From NCBI RefSeq assembly GCF_000230715.2, contig NC_019792.1, forward strand, positions 2,604,001 to 2,668,000: a stretch of DNA of 64,000 nt. Reading direction: 5' to 3'. Positions 17,464-26,859 of the stretch are shown piece by piece (position 1 is the first letter of the stretch; each line of letters begins with the position of its first letter). Made by a program: the position numbers and the translations under genes. This stretch comes from Natronobacterium gregoryi SP2. Its GTDB lineage: Archaea; Halobacteriota; Halobacteria; Halobacteriales; Natrialbaceae. Below the pieces are notes generated by a model, which saw only the letters and a program-made list of their open reading frames with translations, was not told where the DNA came from and made no database searches.

Positions 17464-17509
17464 GCTCGAGAATAGTCAATACGGGGACTAAAGCCTTCCT
17501 AGTAGTGTT

Positions 17510-17594
17510 TCATACGGATTGCTGTAACTATTTCCCGCCGATCGCCGACCCCGTTCTGGCGATCGGCGGTAATTGAATACAGCAAACCGTATCA
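17510..17594. repeat. Palindromic element R4 (TGATACGG family, GATCG-type core)
   Basis: Copy 4: ends TCATACGGATTGCTGTAA and TACAGCAAACCGTATCA. The inner stem is different in sequence from R1-R3 but perfect: CCGCCGATCGCC against GGCGATCGGCGG (12 bp). It lies between the three-helix membrane gene and nurA. Confidence 0.8.
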
Positions 17595-17810
17595 GTTCCG
17601 TCCTATGGGCCAAATCCAGTCGTGTGTGGTCGGGTCGACTGACCTGTCGCTGCTTGGCGGTTCTGGCTACCGACGGGGGTTGCGACAGCCGATCGCAACG
17701 GAAAACAGGAGTTTCGGCCGTCGGAACCGAACGAGAGCCGCGGTGTGAGGGGCCACCGGCAGACGCTGCCGATCACTGGATTTTTGCTGGTGGGCTGGGT
17801 GCCACCTGTC

Positions 17811-19088
17811 ATGACGCTCGATCCGGTCCACTTCGAAGGGATCGCACGACTCGCGAGACGGATCGACCACGGGGCCGACGAGCGCGATCGGCGTGCGTTC
17901 GCCGAGACCGTCTGGGCGGAGTTTCTCGACCCACTTCGTGACGACGAGGGGCGTACGGTTCTCGAACCGGTCGGCGAACAGAGGCGTCGATTCGTGGACT
18001 GTGAGGACGTGGCGCTCCGAGAGCAGGCGTTTCCGACCGAGCACGGACTCGACGCCGGCACGATCAACCCGACGACGTTCAAGAACGGACTCGTCGTCGA
18101 TGTTGCACAGGCAGCGATGAGTGCGACGCCGAGCGACCTCGATCTGCACCGTTCCCGGACCGTCGTCGCGACGGTTCACTCGAACGACGAGACGATGACA
18201 GTCGACGAAGCGTGGCACAAGTTCGACGACGGCTACAGCCGCAGCCAGGCCGTGAAGGTACCACCCCTGCCCCGGTTCGCCGAGGGCGTCGTCCACGCGC
18301 TCGCGCTCTACCTCGCCGAGAGCGAACACGCCCTCGAGCACGCCACGAACGTCGAGGACCTGCTCGTGCTCGACGGACCGATCTACCCCCGTGGCCTGCT
18401 CCGGTGGGCCGACCGCCATCCCGATCTCGAGGACTTCCTGCTCGAGGACCCGCGCCCGACGACCGTCCTCGAGAATTACGTTCGGCTGGTCGAGGCGTTC
18501 GTCGACCAGGACCGGCCGCTCGTGGGGTTCGTCAAGAATCCGTCGACTCGCGTAATTACGCGGACGCTAAAGCGCAACCGGCGTGTCGACGTTAGTACGC
18601 CGTGGAGCGACGATGCAGCACTCTTTACGCGACTGCTCGAGCGCGGTGAGTACGTCGACGACGTCGAAGGTGACCGCTGGGAACGGGAGACGTCGGCGCT
18701 GACTTACACGAACTGGTTTCGGTCTCGTGGCGGGGTCGACCGACCGCTGTCGACCGACGGAAACGCCCTGGGCGTCAAGCAGAACTTGTCGACCGAGAAC
18801 TACGAGGTCACGTTCTTCGTGGTCTACGATCCGCGGGACGATCTCGTCTATCGGGTCGAGGCACCGTACGCCTTCACTCGCGATCCCGATCGCAGAGAAC
18901 GGCTGACGATGCAGCTCCTGCAGGATGTCGCCGTTGCTCACGGTCCACCGACGGTCGTCGAGAAGGCCGACGAACTGGCCCGGATCGACCGTTCGGAGAA
19001 GCAATCGCTCCGGGAGTCTTTCGAGGCGGAGTTCGAGACGAGCCAGGACCGGACCTACGACGACCACAGGTGGGAGGGGTCGTACTGA
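17811..19088 (+). CDS. nurA: DNA double-strand break repair nuclease NurA
   Basis: 425 residues from the ATG at 17811 (MTLDPVHFEGIARLARRI). NurA is the 5'-3' exo/endonuclease that works with the HerA translocase and Mre11-Rad50 in archaeal end resection. The NurA-domain signature LLVLDGPIYPRGLL (catalytic-aspartate motif) is near residue 185, and a C-terminal AVAHGPPTVVEKADELARI matches the family end. The herA gene is at 20524 on the same strand, with two genes between. A TTTTT-rich promoter-like box lies about 28 bp upstream. Confidence 0.88.
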   Translation: MTLDPVHFEGIARLARRIDHGADERDRRAFAETVWAEFLDPLRDDEGRTVLEPVGEQRRRFVDCEDVALREQAFPTEHGLDAGTINPTTFKNGLVVDVAQAAMSATPSDLDLHRSRTVVATVHSNDETMTVDEAWHKFDDGYSRSQAVKVPPLPRFAEGVVHALALYLAESEHALEHATNVEDLLVLDGPIYPRGLLRWADRHPDLEDFLLEDPRPTTVLENYVRLVEAFVDQDRPLVGFVKNPSTRVITRTLKRNRRVDVSTPWSDDAALFTRLLERGEYVDDVEGDRWERETSALTYTNWFRSRGGVDRPLSTDGNALGVKQNLSTENYEVTFFVVYDPRDDLVYRVEAPYAFTRDPDRRERLTMQLLQDVAVAHGPPTVVEKADELARIDRSEKQSLRESFEAEFETSQDRTYDDHRWEGSY

Positions 19089-19113
19089 TGCGGTCTGTTG
19101 GGATCGCGCACAG

Positions 19114-19455
19114 CTACTCGACGCGTGGTTCTACTTTCTCGACCTCGAGTTCGACGGTGTTCGGGTCGACGCCGATGCGAGCGAACTGTGTGGTGACGTG
19201 TTCTCTGGCCCGCTCGAGCGCCTGTCGTTTGGTGTCGAATCCTCGGGGCATCGGTGACTCGAACGCGACGTGGATCTCTCGGTCGCCGATTCGCTGAACC
19301 GTCCCGCCGCTGTCGACCTCGTAGAACTCGTCGCAGACCCAGACGTACGCAGCGTCGCCGTCGGGTGCACCGCTAAAGGAGGGCGGGCATTCACCGCGTT
19401 CGTACAGGGTGCCAGTGAGCTCGGTCCCGCCGGCACGACCGCGCACCATGAACAT
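19114..19455 (-). CDS. Conserved haloarchaeal protein (DUF7113-like)
   Basis: 113-114 residues; start at ATG 19455 or 19449. It contains VRGRAGGTELTGTLYERGE, VWVCDEFYEVDSGGTV and a C-terminal AREHVTTQFARIGVDP. I recall this pattern from a small haloarchaeal family (DUF7113 from memory). It is antisense to and between nurA and the wHTH gene. Function unknown. Confidence 0.75.
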   Translation of the reverse strand: MFMVRGRAGGTELTGTLYERGECPPSFSGAPDGDAAYVWVCDEFYEVDSGGTVQRIGDREIHVAFESPMPRGFDTKRQALERAREHVTTQFARIGVDPNTVELEVEKVEPRVE

Positions 19456-19740
19456 AGCAGTGAGTACGGTCTCCGGCAGCAAAAAGGGCGCGGAAGCGAG
19501 AGTAACACGGTGCTAGAACCGGGTGTGCCGGCGTCGACCGGTTCGTTTCCGGACGACTATCGGTCCGATAGTAGAGACGATCGCGTCTGAGAGACAGTCA
19601 ACCGCTCGTTATTACGCGCTGTTCGCTCTCTACTGTGGCTCATACTGAGTTATTGGACGATTACGAAAGTAATAGACACGTTCTTGATCCAAATCGTTTT
19701 GGAAACGGGCTTATGCCCCTTGGAGGAGTGAACGGTAATA

Positions 19741-20364
19741 ATGAGTTCGGACGCTCACCTCGGCGGTACGACCGATCGGCACCTGCTGGACGACGTCCCG
19801 GCGGAACAATACGGGGTCTTTCAACACCCCAGACGGGTTCGTCTGCTCGCCGCGCTCGAAGACCTGTCTGCGCCGTCACTATCGGAGCTGACGGCCGCAG
19901 TCCTCGAGCGAGAAGCCGGCGAGGGCGACGTTCCGGCGACGCGCCGGCGCGAGGTACGGACGGCGCTCGTCCACAACCACGTCCCACGGCTCGACGACCA
20001 TGGTATCGTCGAGTGGGACCGAGACCGAGACGTCGTCGAACTCCGCGAACGAGCGTTGCTCCAGTCGGCCGCGCTCGCTGATTTGCTCGAGGGAGTCGAC
20101 GACGAGCGAGCGGTCCTCGACCGAGTTCTCGATCCGCTCCGGCTTCGACTGATCGACGAACTCGCCGAGAGCAGCCGGCCGCTCTCGCTCGAGCAACTCG
20201 CGTCGAAACTCGCCGCGTACGATGGCGTCCCCGAGGCCGATCGGGCGAAAGTCGGTCTCCATCACTCCCATCTCCCAACGCTCGAAGACGCCGGCGTCCT
20301 CGACTACGATCGTCGTGCCGGGCTGGCTTCGCTCACCGAGGACGTTCCCGAGATCGTCCGGTAA
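19741..20364 (+). CDS. Tandem winged-helix protein (DUF7344-type)
   Basis: 207 residues with two similar wHTH units: QHPRRVRLLAALEDL to PRLDDHGIVEWDRDRDVVEL and LDPLRLRLIDELAE to PTLEDAGVLDYDRRAGLASL. This duplicated arrangement is the haloarchaeal DUF7344 layout. A GGAGG sequence 13 bp before ATG 19741 and a TTATG box upstream suggest an unusual leadered transcript. It lies between nurA and herA and may regulate this neighbourhood (inference). Confidence 0.8.
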   Translation: MSSDAHLGGTTDRHLLDDVPAEQYGVFQHPRRVRLLAALEDLSAPSLSELTAAVLEREAGEGDVPATRRREVRTALVHNHVPRLDDHGIVEWDRDRDVVELRERALLQSAALADLLEGVDDERAVLDRVLDPLRLRLIDELAESSRPLSLEQLASKLAAYDGVPEADRAKVGLHHSHLPTLEDAGVLDYDRRAGLASLTEDVPEIVR

Positions 20365-20523
20365 GTCGTTGTCACAGCCGAGGTTTCTCATGACCCCAGC
20401 AGGTGGGTCTCTTTCTGTCGCCAGCGAATGCCCGCTCCAACCGCCGACACAGTCACCTGTCGGTCCGGTTGACTGGCCGATCGGAGGGAAACGCGTTTTA
20501 GTAATCGGTCGGATATACTGATT

Positions 20524-22386
20524 ATGAGTGAGCTGGGAGACTTCGGCGAGTTTACGTCCGACGAGAGCGACGACGCCGCAAGCGCAGGCGCGACGGGTGA
20601 GGACGGCAGTCCCTCCGGGGCAGATACCGACGATGACTTCGAGCCGACGAACGTCGACCCCCACGGCGAAGACGTCGGTATCGGTGCGATCTGTGTCTCC
20701 CAGGGGCTTCGCATCGCCGAAGACGAAGACGACACGACGCTGCGAGCGTACGTCACCCGCGGCAACCGGTCGTCGGTCCGGATCGGGAGCTATCTCGTCG
20801 CACCCTACCCCGACGGTGAGACGCTGTTCTGTCGAATCACCGGTCTCGAGTACGCCCAGCAGTACCACGCCGACGACGCGACGGAGATCCACGCCAGGCG
20901 TGCGATGCGGACCGACGACGTCGAGGAGGCCGATTACAAGTTCGTTGCGGGGCTCGAGCCCGTGGCCGTCCTCTACGACGACAGCGCGGAGCAAAGCTCC
21001 GCGAGCAGCCGGACGAAGTCCGGCGACGATGTGGATCTTAAACGGCGGATGACCGACCGCGTGCCGAAACCCCAGACCGTCGTCCGGCAGGCGACCGACA
21101 CCGAGACGATCAAGACTGGGCTGAAGATTCCCGACGACGGCGTCTTCCTCGGCCACCTCTCGGTCGGCGGCGAGAAGGTACAGACCGCGGCTTCGCCGCC
21201 GACGATCGACTACCGTTTGAAAGACGACTACGAGGCCGGCGATCCGTTGGTCTTTCGTCACAGCCTGATCGCCGGCGGGACGGGGTCGGGGAAGACCCAC
21301 GGCGCAAAGAACATCTTGCGCCAGTACCTCGCCGAGGAGCGAACGTATCCGATGGAGGACGGTCGATCCGTCCAGGCGGCCGTCGTCCAGTTCGACCCGC
21401 AAGACGAGTACGCTCAGATGCACGACGACAATCCCGACCTGGACGGCGAGTATGCCCGTCGCCTCGAGCGGGAGGGAGTCGCCTACGGCGGCGTCGACGA
21501 GACGACGGCCTTCGTGCCAAAAGTCGGCTCCTCGTCGTACTCGGCGGGCCACCACCGCGCCGAGCAGGTCGAGTTCACGATTCCGTTCTCGATGGTCCAC
21601 GAGAACCCGTGGCTGGTCGCGGGGAGTGGACTGAACGACAATCAGTACGGCGCGTTGACGAGCGTGCTCCTGAAGCGGTTCCGGAATGAGTACGGGTGGG
21701 AGGCGACCTACGAGGAGTTCACCACGTTCCTCGACGACCCCGCGCTCCGGGAGGAACTCGACGAGTCCGGTCGCGTTCACGAGGCCACCTTCGACGCCGT
21801 CCGCCGGCGCGTGCTCGGCTTCGACCACGTCTTCGACCAGGACGCGCGACCGATCACCGACATGATCGGCGACTTCGTCCGCCCCGGCGGCCTCTCGGTC
21901 GTCCCGACCTACCACGTCAGCGATACGCGGGCGGCCGAGACCGTCGTCCTCGCGCTCTCGTCGCTGTTGATCGACGAGAAACTCTCGAACGACCCGACCT
22001 ACGACCGGATCAAGGAGACGCCGCTGGTACTGGGGATGGACGAGGCCCACAACTTCCTGACCGACGCGGACTCGGTGCAGGCGGGCAAGGTCATCACGAA
22101 GTTCACCGAGGCAGCGAAGCAGGGCCGCAAGGAGCGACTCGGCCTCTTCCTGATCACCCAGGACCCACAGGACATCGACGACGCCGTCTTCAAGCAGATC
22201 AACACCACCATCGTCCTCAACCTCGGCGACGAGGACGCCATCAAGAGCGTCAACATTCCGAGCAACCTCGAGTCGAAAGTACCCTACATGGAGAAAGGAC
22301 AGATGGTCGTCTACTCGCCGGACAACTCCGAACCCGTCGAGTTGATCGGCCTGCCGAAGTGTCTGACTCGGCACGGACGCGACTGA
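20524..22386 (+). CDS. herA: HerA-type DNA-translocating ATPase
   Basis: 620 residues. The HAS-barrel-like N-terminal part precedes a FtsK/HerA ATPase core with Walker A GGTGSGKTHG (residues 251-260) and Walker B LVLGMDEAHNF near residue 505; the NIPSNLESKVPYMEKGQM C-terminal region is typical. HerA hexamers drive NurA in end resection. Residues 155-168 (SAEQSSASSRTKSGD) form a low-complexity linker encoded by two adjacent small palindromes, probably a lineage-specific insertion. AT-rich CGTTTTAGTA lies 25-30 bp before the ATG. Confidence 0.9.
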   Translation: MSELGDFGEFTSDESDDAASAGATGEDGSPSGADTDDDFEPTNVDPHGEDVGIGAICVSQGLRIAEDEDDTTLRAYVTRGNRSSVRIGSYLVAPYPDGETLFCRITGLEYAQQYHADDATEIHARRAMRTDDVEEADYKFVAGLEPVAVLYDDSAEQSSASSRTKSGDDVDLKRRMTDRVPKPQTVVRQATDTETIKTGLKIPDDGVFLGHLSVGGEKVQTAASPPTIDYRLKDDYEAGDPLVFRHSLIAGGTGSGKTHGAKNILRQYLAEERTYPMEDGRSVQAAVVQFDPQDEYAQMHDDNPDLDGEYARRLEREGVAYGGVDETTAFVPKVGSSSYSAGHHRAEQVEFTIPFSMVHENPWLVAGSGLNDNQYGALTSVLLKRFRNEYGWEATYEEFTTFLDDPALREELDESGRVHEATFDAVRRRVLGFDHVFDQDARPITDMIGDFVRPGGLSVVPTYHVSDTRAAETVVLALSSLLIDEKLSNDPTYDRIKETPLVLGMDEAHNFLTDADSVQAGKVITKFTEAAKQGRKERLGLFLITQDPQDIDDAVFKQINTTIVLNLGDEDAIKSVNIPSNLESKVPYMEKGQMVVYSPDNSEPVELIGLPKCLTRHGRD

Positions 22387-22389
22387 CGG

Positions 22390-23145
22390 TTACTGCGCGA
22401 GGTAGCCGCCCTCGACGGGCAGGGTCACGCCGGTCACGCGAGAGGAGAGGTCGGAGCCGAGAAAGAGTACGGCGGTTGCGATCTCTTCGGGGTCGGCGAG
22501 GCCGGGCATCGGTTCGGTCTCGCGGAACTGCGTTTCCATTGCTGGGTTTTCCGCCATCACGCGCTCGATCATCTCTGTGTGGACGATTCCGGGCGCAACG
22601 GCGTTGGCACGAATTCCCTCGTCGGCGTACTCGATGGCTGCGTGCTTGGTGAGGTTGCTCACGGCCGCCTTCGCCGCCCCGTAGCCGCTGTACTGTGGAA
22701 CCGCGACCTCGCCACCAATCGAGCACGCGCTGACGATCCGCCCGCCCCCGTCGGCGCGCATCGCCTCGATGCCGTATTTTATCCCGTACCAGACGCCTTT
22801 GAGGTTCACGTCGATCACCTGCTCGAACGCCTCGTCGTCGTACTCGTGCAGTCGGGACACCGGTCCTTCGATGGCCGCGTTGTTGTAGAGAACGTCGATA
22901 CCGCCATACTCCTCGAGGGCGGTTTCGATCATCGCCTGAACGTCTTCCGGGTCGGAGACGTCCGTCTGCACGAACGTTGCTTCACCGCCGTTTTTCTCGA
23001 TGCGTTCGACGGTGTCAGTTCCGCCGTCGTCTACGTCGGCGACGACGACCGATGCGCCGTGACTGGCAAACGTCTCAGCCGTCGTCCGGCCGATTCCCGA
23101 TGCCGCTCCCGTAATAACCGCAACCTCGTCTTCGAGCAGTTGCAT
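22390..23145 (-). CDS. Short-chain dehydrogenase/reductase
   Basis: 251 residues of classical SDR type: NAD(P) motif TGAASGIG (12-19), NNAAIEG, and the catalytic S142, Y155 and K159 in the YSGYGAAKA context. D37 after the second strand (VVVADVDD) favours NAD(H) over NADP(H). Start at ATG 23145 (MQLLEDEVAVITGA). It converges with herA, the stop codons being 3 bp apart. The substrate is unknown; glucose 1-dehydrogenase-like or 3-oxoacyl reductase roles are possible. Confidence 0.9.
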   Translation of the reverse strand: MQLLEDEVAVITGAASGIGRTTAETFASHGASVVVADVDDGGTDTVERIEKNGGEATFVQTDVSDPEDVQAMIETALEEYGGIDVLYNNAAIEGPVSRLHEYDDEAFEQVIDVNLKGVWYGIKYGIEAMRADGGGRIVSACSIGGEVAVPQYSGYGAAKAAVSNLTKHAAIEYADEGIRANAVAPGIVHTEMIERVMAENPAMETQFRETEPMPGLADPEEIATAVLFLGSDLSSRVTGVTLPVEGGYLAQ

Positions 23146-23278
23146 GACCAGTGTTTTCGATACGCGTGGGAAGAATTGCTGCGATCGTTCATCCGTTTCC
23201 CGGGCGGGGACTCGCCGACTCGACTGGCAGATCAGATCGAGAACTCCCGACGCGGCGAAGGCGGAGACGACGAGAACG

Positions 23279-23890
23279 TTACTCCCGGCCGGATTCGAAC
23301 AGCCGCGACGCGGCGAAGGCGGAGACGTGCTCGGCGATCGTCTCGTTTTGTCCGACGAAAAAGTGGTCGCCCGGGATCGAAACGACCTCGTCGTCGCGGT
23401 CAGTCGCCAGGTCGACGACCGGTTCCCAGTCGACGGTCCCGTCCCGTTCCCCGTACAGGACCTGAATCGGAACGGACAGCGACTCGAGGGCCTCGAGCGC
23501 GTCGAGATCCGCTCCGAGATGCGCGGTCGGTGCCAGCGCGGAGACGGCATCGACTGTCTCGAGGTCGTCCGTGGCGATCAACGCAAGCGTCGCGCCGAAA
23601 CTGTACCCGAAGAGACCGACGCGATCGTAGCGCCCGTCGGCCCAGCAGACGGCGTTGCGGACGTCCGCCAGTTCGCCGTAGCCGTCGTCCCACTGGCCGT
23701 AGTCGAACCGGAGGCAGGCGATCGAGCGGTCGGTCAGCGCCTCGCTCATCGCGACGAGTCGGCCGTCTGTGCGCGAACCGCCGTGCTGTGGGTGGGGTGG
23801 GCAGGCGACGACGATCGCGTCCGTCTCCTCGTCGGGTTCCTCGAGCGTGGCTCGGACATCGCGGCCGCCAGGTACCAAGACGTCGCTCAT
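23279..23890 (-). CDS. Alpha/beta hydrolase (dienelactone hydrolase/KANL3-like)
   Basis: 203 residues from ATG 23890 (MSDVLVPGGRDV). Nucleophile serine is in FGYSFGA (S98), the likely acid in LYGERDGTVDW and histidine in IPGDHFFVGQ. The PPHPQHGGSR oxyanion-side motif is that of small haloarchaeal hydrolases of this group. Same strand as the SDR gene, 133 bp upstream of it, possibly cotranscribed. Substrate unknown. Confidence 0.85.
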   Translation of the reverse strand: MSDVLVPGGRDVRATLEEPDEETDAIVVACPPHPQHGGSRTDGRLVAMSEALTDRSIACLRFDYGQWDDGYGELADVRNAVCWADGRYDRVGLFGYSFGATLALIATDDLETVDAVSALAPTAHLGADLDALEALESLSVPIQVLYGERDGTVDWEPVVDLATDRDDEVVSIPGDHFFVGQNETIAEHVSAFAASRLFESGRE

Positions 23891-24056
23891 GGCGAGTCGT
23901 TGTGACGGGACGGTAATCAACGCCCGCCCTCGATCGACGATCGGCGTCCGGTTCGAGGGAACCGGTCGCGTGACCGCTCTGGACGCCGTCGAGCACGATC
24001 GGTCGGGACTGTCGTCGAAGTGATGTTTTTAAGGTAGAGGAACGATACGTACGAGT

Positions 24057-24914
24057 ATGGGCATCCTCTCTCGGACCTCCTACGTCATCCGGTCGAAAAT
24101 TAACTCGCTGCTCAATCGAGCCGAGGACCCGACGGAGACGCTCGATTACTCCTACGAGCAGATGCGCGACCAGCTTCAGGAAGTCAAACGTGGTATCGCC
24201 GACCTGACGACACAGAAAAAACGCCTCGAAATGCAGAAACGCCGCCTCGAGGACAACGTCGAGAAACACAACGAGCAGGCCCGAACGGCGGTCCAGCAGG
24301 ATCGCGAGGATCTGGCCCGGCGTGCACTCGAGAAGAAGAAAACGAAGATGAACCAGATCGAGGATCTGGAACGACAGATAGCGGACTTGCAGAACCAGCA
24401 GGACCAACTCATCGAGCAGAAAAACGAACTCCAGACTCGTATCGAGGAGTTCCGCACCAAAAAAGAGACGATGAAAGCCCGTTACGAGGCCGCCGAGGCC
24501 AGTTCCACGGTGTCGGAAGCGATGACGGCAACGGGCGAGGAGTTCGAGGATGTCGGCCGCGCGATCGAACGCGCCGAAGAGAAAACCGAAGATATGGAGG
24601 CACGAGCCGCCGCGCTGGACGAACTTCACGAGAGTGGAGCCTTCGACGACGTCATCTCGGATAAAGACCGAATCGACCGCGAACTCGAGGAACTATCGGC
24701 TGGCAGTGGCGTCGAAGCCGAACTCGAGACGCTAAAGTCCGACGTTGGCGAGGACGAACCAGAGCCAGAGCCAGAGCCAGAGCCAGAACCGGAACCCGAA
24801 CCCCAGAAGGCGGCCGACGTGGACGAACCCGCACTCGAGGACCTCGAGGAGGACATCCCCGACGAGGAGATCGAGGCCGAACTCGCGGAGTTACAGGACG
24901 AAGAGCGCGACTGA
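24057..24914 (+). CDS. PspA/IM30 (Vipp1/ESCRT-III-like) membrane-stress protein
   Basis: 285 residues, mostly a long charged coiled coil (about 25-220) beginning MGILSRTSYVIRSKINSLLN, the amphipathic membrane-binding helix of PspA/Vipp1 proteins. These polymerise on stressed membranes. The tail has an EP dipeptide run (about residues 234-249) encoded by a GAGCCA microsatellite (near 24767-24790) and ends acidic. A GTTTTTAAGG box lies 25-30 bp before the ATG, indicating a leaderless transcript. Confidence 0.9.
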   Translation: MGILSRTSYVIRSKINSLLNRAEDPTETLDYSYEQMRDQLQEVKRGIADLTTQKKRLEMQKRRLEDNVEKHNEQARTAVQQDREDLARRALEKKKTKMNQIEDLERQIADLQNQQDQLIEQKNELQTRIEEFRTKKETMKARYEAAEASSTVSEAMTATGEEFEDVGRAIERAEEKTEDMEARAAALDELHESGAFDDVISDKDRIDRELEELSAGSGVEAELETLKSDVGEDEPEPEPEPEPEPEPEPQKAADVDEPALEDLEEDIPDEEIEAELAELQDEERD

Positions 24915-25012
24915 TTCGGCGAGTTCTCGAGAGAGTATCGATCGGTGAGGGTAGTTTTTGACTTGGGTCGGGACAGGGCAACGATTACCACGGACGATGT
25001 GGAACGACGTGT

Positions 25013-25357
25013 ATGGCCACCGAATCAACGCCCGAGATCGACTCGATCCCACCCCTCGAGCAGGTCGTATTGCTCGGTATCGCAACGCTGGACCGCGAGG
25101 ACGAGACACCGGTTCGAACGCCGACGGTCCGTCGCGTCTGCCGGAATCGGATCACGGGCGACGAGACGAGAGTCGTCGGTTCGATCAGTGAGGCCGACGT
25201 GATCCGGGCACTGTACCGGCTCGAGGACGACGGCCTCGTCGACGAAACGGAGCCCGACCAGACGTCGCCGACCGGAAAGGGACGACCGGCCTACGAACTC
25301 GCTGTCGATCCAACGACGGTGTTCGGGGGTGTCGACGACGAACTGACCGGGGAGTGA
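25013..25357 (+). CDS. Winged-helix domain protein
   Basis: 114 residues. A single wHTH: LEQVVLLGIATLD, SEADVIRALYRLEDDGLVDE (recognition-helix region) and wing KGRPAYELAVD. It resembles the conserved haloarchaeal wHTH proteins related to the Orc1/Cdc6 winged-helix domain, but it has no ATPase. Targets unknown. Confidence 0.75.
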   Translation: MATESTPEIDSIPPLEQVVLLGIATLDREDETPVRTPTVRRVCRNRITGDETRVVGSISEADVIRALYRLEDDGLVDETEPDQTSPTGKGRPAYELAVDPTTVFGGVDDELTGE

Positions 25358-25612
25358 CGAGAGTGCGGTCGGAATCGCCGTCGGCTGTCTGGAACCGGAC
25401 GAAATCCGGACTGTCACGCCGTTGGGCGACCATCCCGACGCACTCGAGAACCGCGAGCAACGCGGCGACCGGGTTCAGGGTTTCTGGCGGCGGCCCGTGA
25501 TAGCCGCCTGCTCTACATCCGACAGCACTTTTTCCGTTAAAACAACTGTGTTCGGCGCTGTATCGATACATCTGCCATAGCTTTCATCTATCGGGTCGTC
25601 CTCGTTTCGACA

Positions 25613-25972
25613 ATGAGCCGATCGAGGAAGACGCGAGTCGCTGCTGACGACTGGGGGCTCTCGCTGCCGTCGACTCGTTGCTCGATGTGGCTACTCGCCG
25701 TCGCGACGTACGGTATTGGCGACCTCTCGAGTACGCTCTATTTCGTCTCGACGACGCCTGTCGTCGAAGTTCACCCGATCGCCGCCTCTGTGACGGACGC
25801 CGTCGGTCACTGGATTCTCGTTCCCTGGAAGCTTGCAGCGTTGCTCCTGTTCTACGGACTGTACCGGGTGACGCCGTCCGACTATCGGATCGGCGTCCCG
25901 ATCGGACTCTTTCTACTCGGGAGTGTCGTGACGATCTGGAACGTCTCTCTGTCCGTACGCGTCGCCGCCTAG
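25613..25972 (+). CDS. Membrane protein of unknown function
   Basis: 119 residues with a basic head (MSRSRKTRVAADDWG) and three to four hydrophobic stretches (WLLAVATYGIGDLSSTLYF, GHWILVPWKLAALLLFYGLY, IGVPIGLFLLGSVVTIWNV). No family recognised. Gap 25358-25612 before it holds nothing I can name. Confidence 0.7.
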   Translation: MSRSRKTRVAADDWGLSLPSTRCSMWLLAVATYGIGDLSSTLYFVSTTPVVEVHPIAASVTDAVGHWILVPWKLAALLLFYGLYRVTPSDYRIGVPIGLFLLGSVVTIWNVSLSVRVAA

Positions 25973-26069
25973 ACAGTCGATGCCTCTCTTCCAGTTCTCG
26001 CTGCGGTCGGCCCGAAAGCGACTGCCGAGTACCACGGACTGGCGTCGAGAACGGGTACCGTCGCGCTCT

Positions 26070-26153
26070 CGGACGGATTGCTGTAACTAGTTCCCGGCGA
26101 TCGCCGACCCTGTTCTGACAATCGGCGGTAATTAACTGCAGTAAACCGTATCA
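26070..26153. repeat. Palindromic element R5 (TGATACGG family, GATCG-type core)
   Basis: Copy 5: ends GGACGGATTGCTGTAA and GCAGTAAACCGTATCA; core CCGGCGATCGCC and GACAATCGGCGG, related to R4 but partly decayed. The terminal TCA (26151-26153) is the stop codon TGA of the lipoprotein pseudogene on the minus strand. Confidence 0.75.
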
Positions 26154-26647
26154 CGTCGGCGTCCCGAGCACTGCCGCCTCGTAGTCGACCACGTCGCCGG
26201 GCGACTCGAGGACCACGGTCTCGAACGCCCACGTTCCGCCGCCGTCGAGGTCGCCAGTCGTCGCGAGATAGTGACCGAGTTGGTGTCCTCGTCGTCGTAG
26301 ACGCGGACGCGAACCTCGACGGTCTGAATTCGGTCTTCGCCAGTGTTCTCGAGGCGTCCCTGGACGGTCGACCGCCTGAAGTCGTCTTCGACGACGAACT
26401 CGTGATCGAGAAGTGAGAGCTCGGCAAGCGGCGTGACGGTCTCGGTAATCTCGGTTTCGGCGACCGCTGCAGCGGCTGCCATCTCCGCTGCCGTGCGTTC
26501 GTCGCCGTCGGCGTCGGCCACCGTCCCTGCCTCGTAGGTCGGTCCGTCGCCGCCGACGCTTCCGTCGCCGAGACAGCCGCCGAGCGCGACGGCTCCACCC
26601 GCATAGAGCAAGAGACGCCGTCGACTGCTCGAACAGTGGCGAGTCAT
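26151..26647 (-). pseudogene. FxLYD-like lipoprotein with a one-base frameshift
   Basis: Starting at ATG 26647, the first frame reads MTRHCSSSRRRLLLYAGGAV, then a lipobox ending LGGC, a linker and VQGRLENTGEDRIQTVEVRV (FxLYD-type beta-sandwich), then goes out of frame after YDDEDTN. The expected continuation (GHYLATTGDLDGGGTWAFE, then ESPGDVVDYEAAVLGTPT and stop) is intact in the next frame. Inserting one base near 26280 restores a full protein. It is either a recent mutation or a sequencing error. Confidence 0.8.
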
Positions 26648-26859
26648 CGTCGCGGTTGGCGACGAACTCGTTCGGAGACGATCGGTCGTGTCGCCGAGAG
26701 CGAGGGCACAATCGTGGACACGAACGTTCGGACGGCACGAACCCATTTCAGTGTCGGCCCTGCAGTCTGTGGGGAGAGCGCGAACGTCCGTTCCAGTCGG
26801 CTTTCGACCGTGGTGTGCAACGCGGGGCCTTATTGTCGACAGCGGTGAACGCGACAGCT

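Noticed and set aside
19879-22374. 831-codon frame opposite the wHTH gene and herA
   Set aside because: Spans two real genes on the other strand and has no domain; a GC-driven artefact.
23279-23310. GGCCGGATTCGAACAGCC looked like a tRNA T-arm
   Set aside because: It lies in the coding end of the alpha/beta hydrolase gene, and no acceptor, D or anticodon stems could be formed.
24767-24790. GAGCCA repeat as a possible CRISPR-like or tandem array
   Set aside because: It is a simple in-frame microsatellite coding for Glu-Pro in the PspA-like protein, without spacers.
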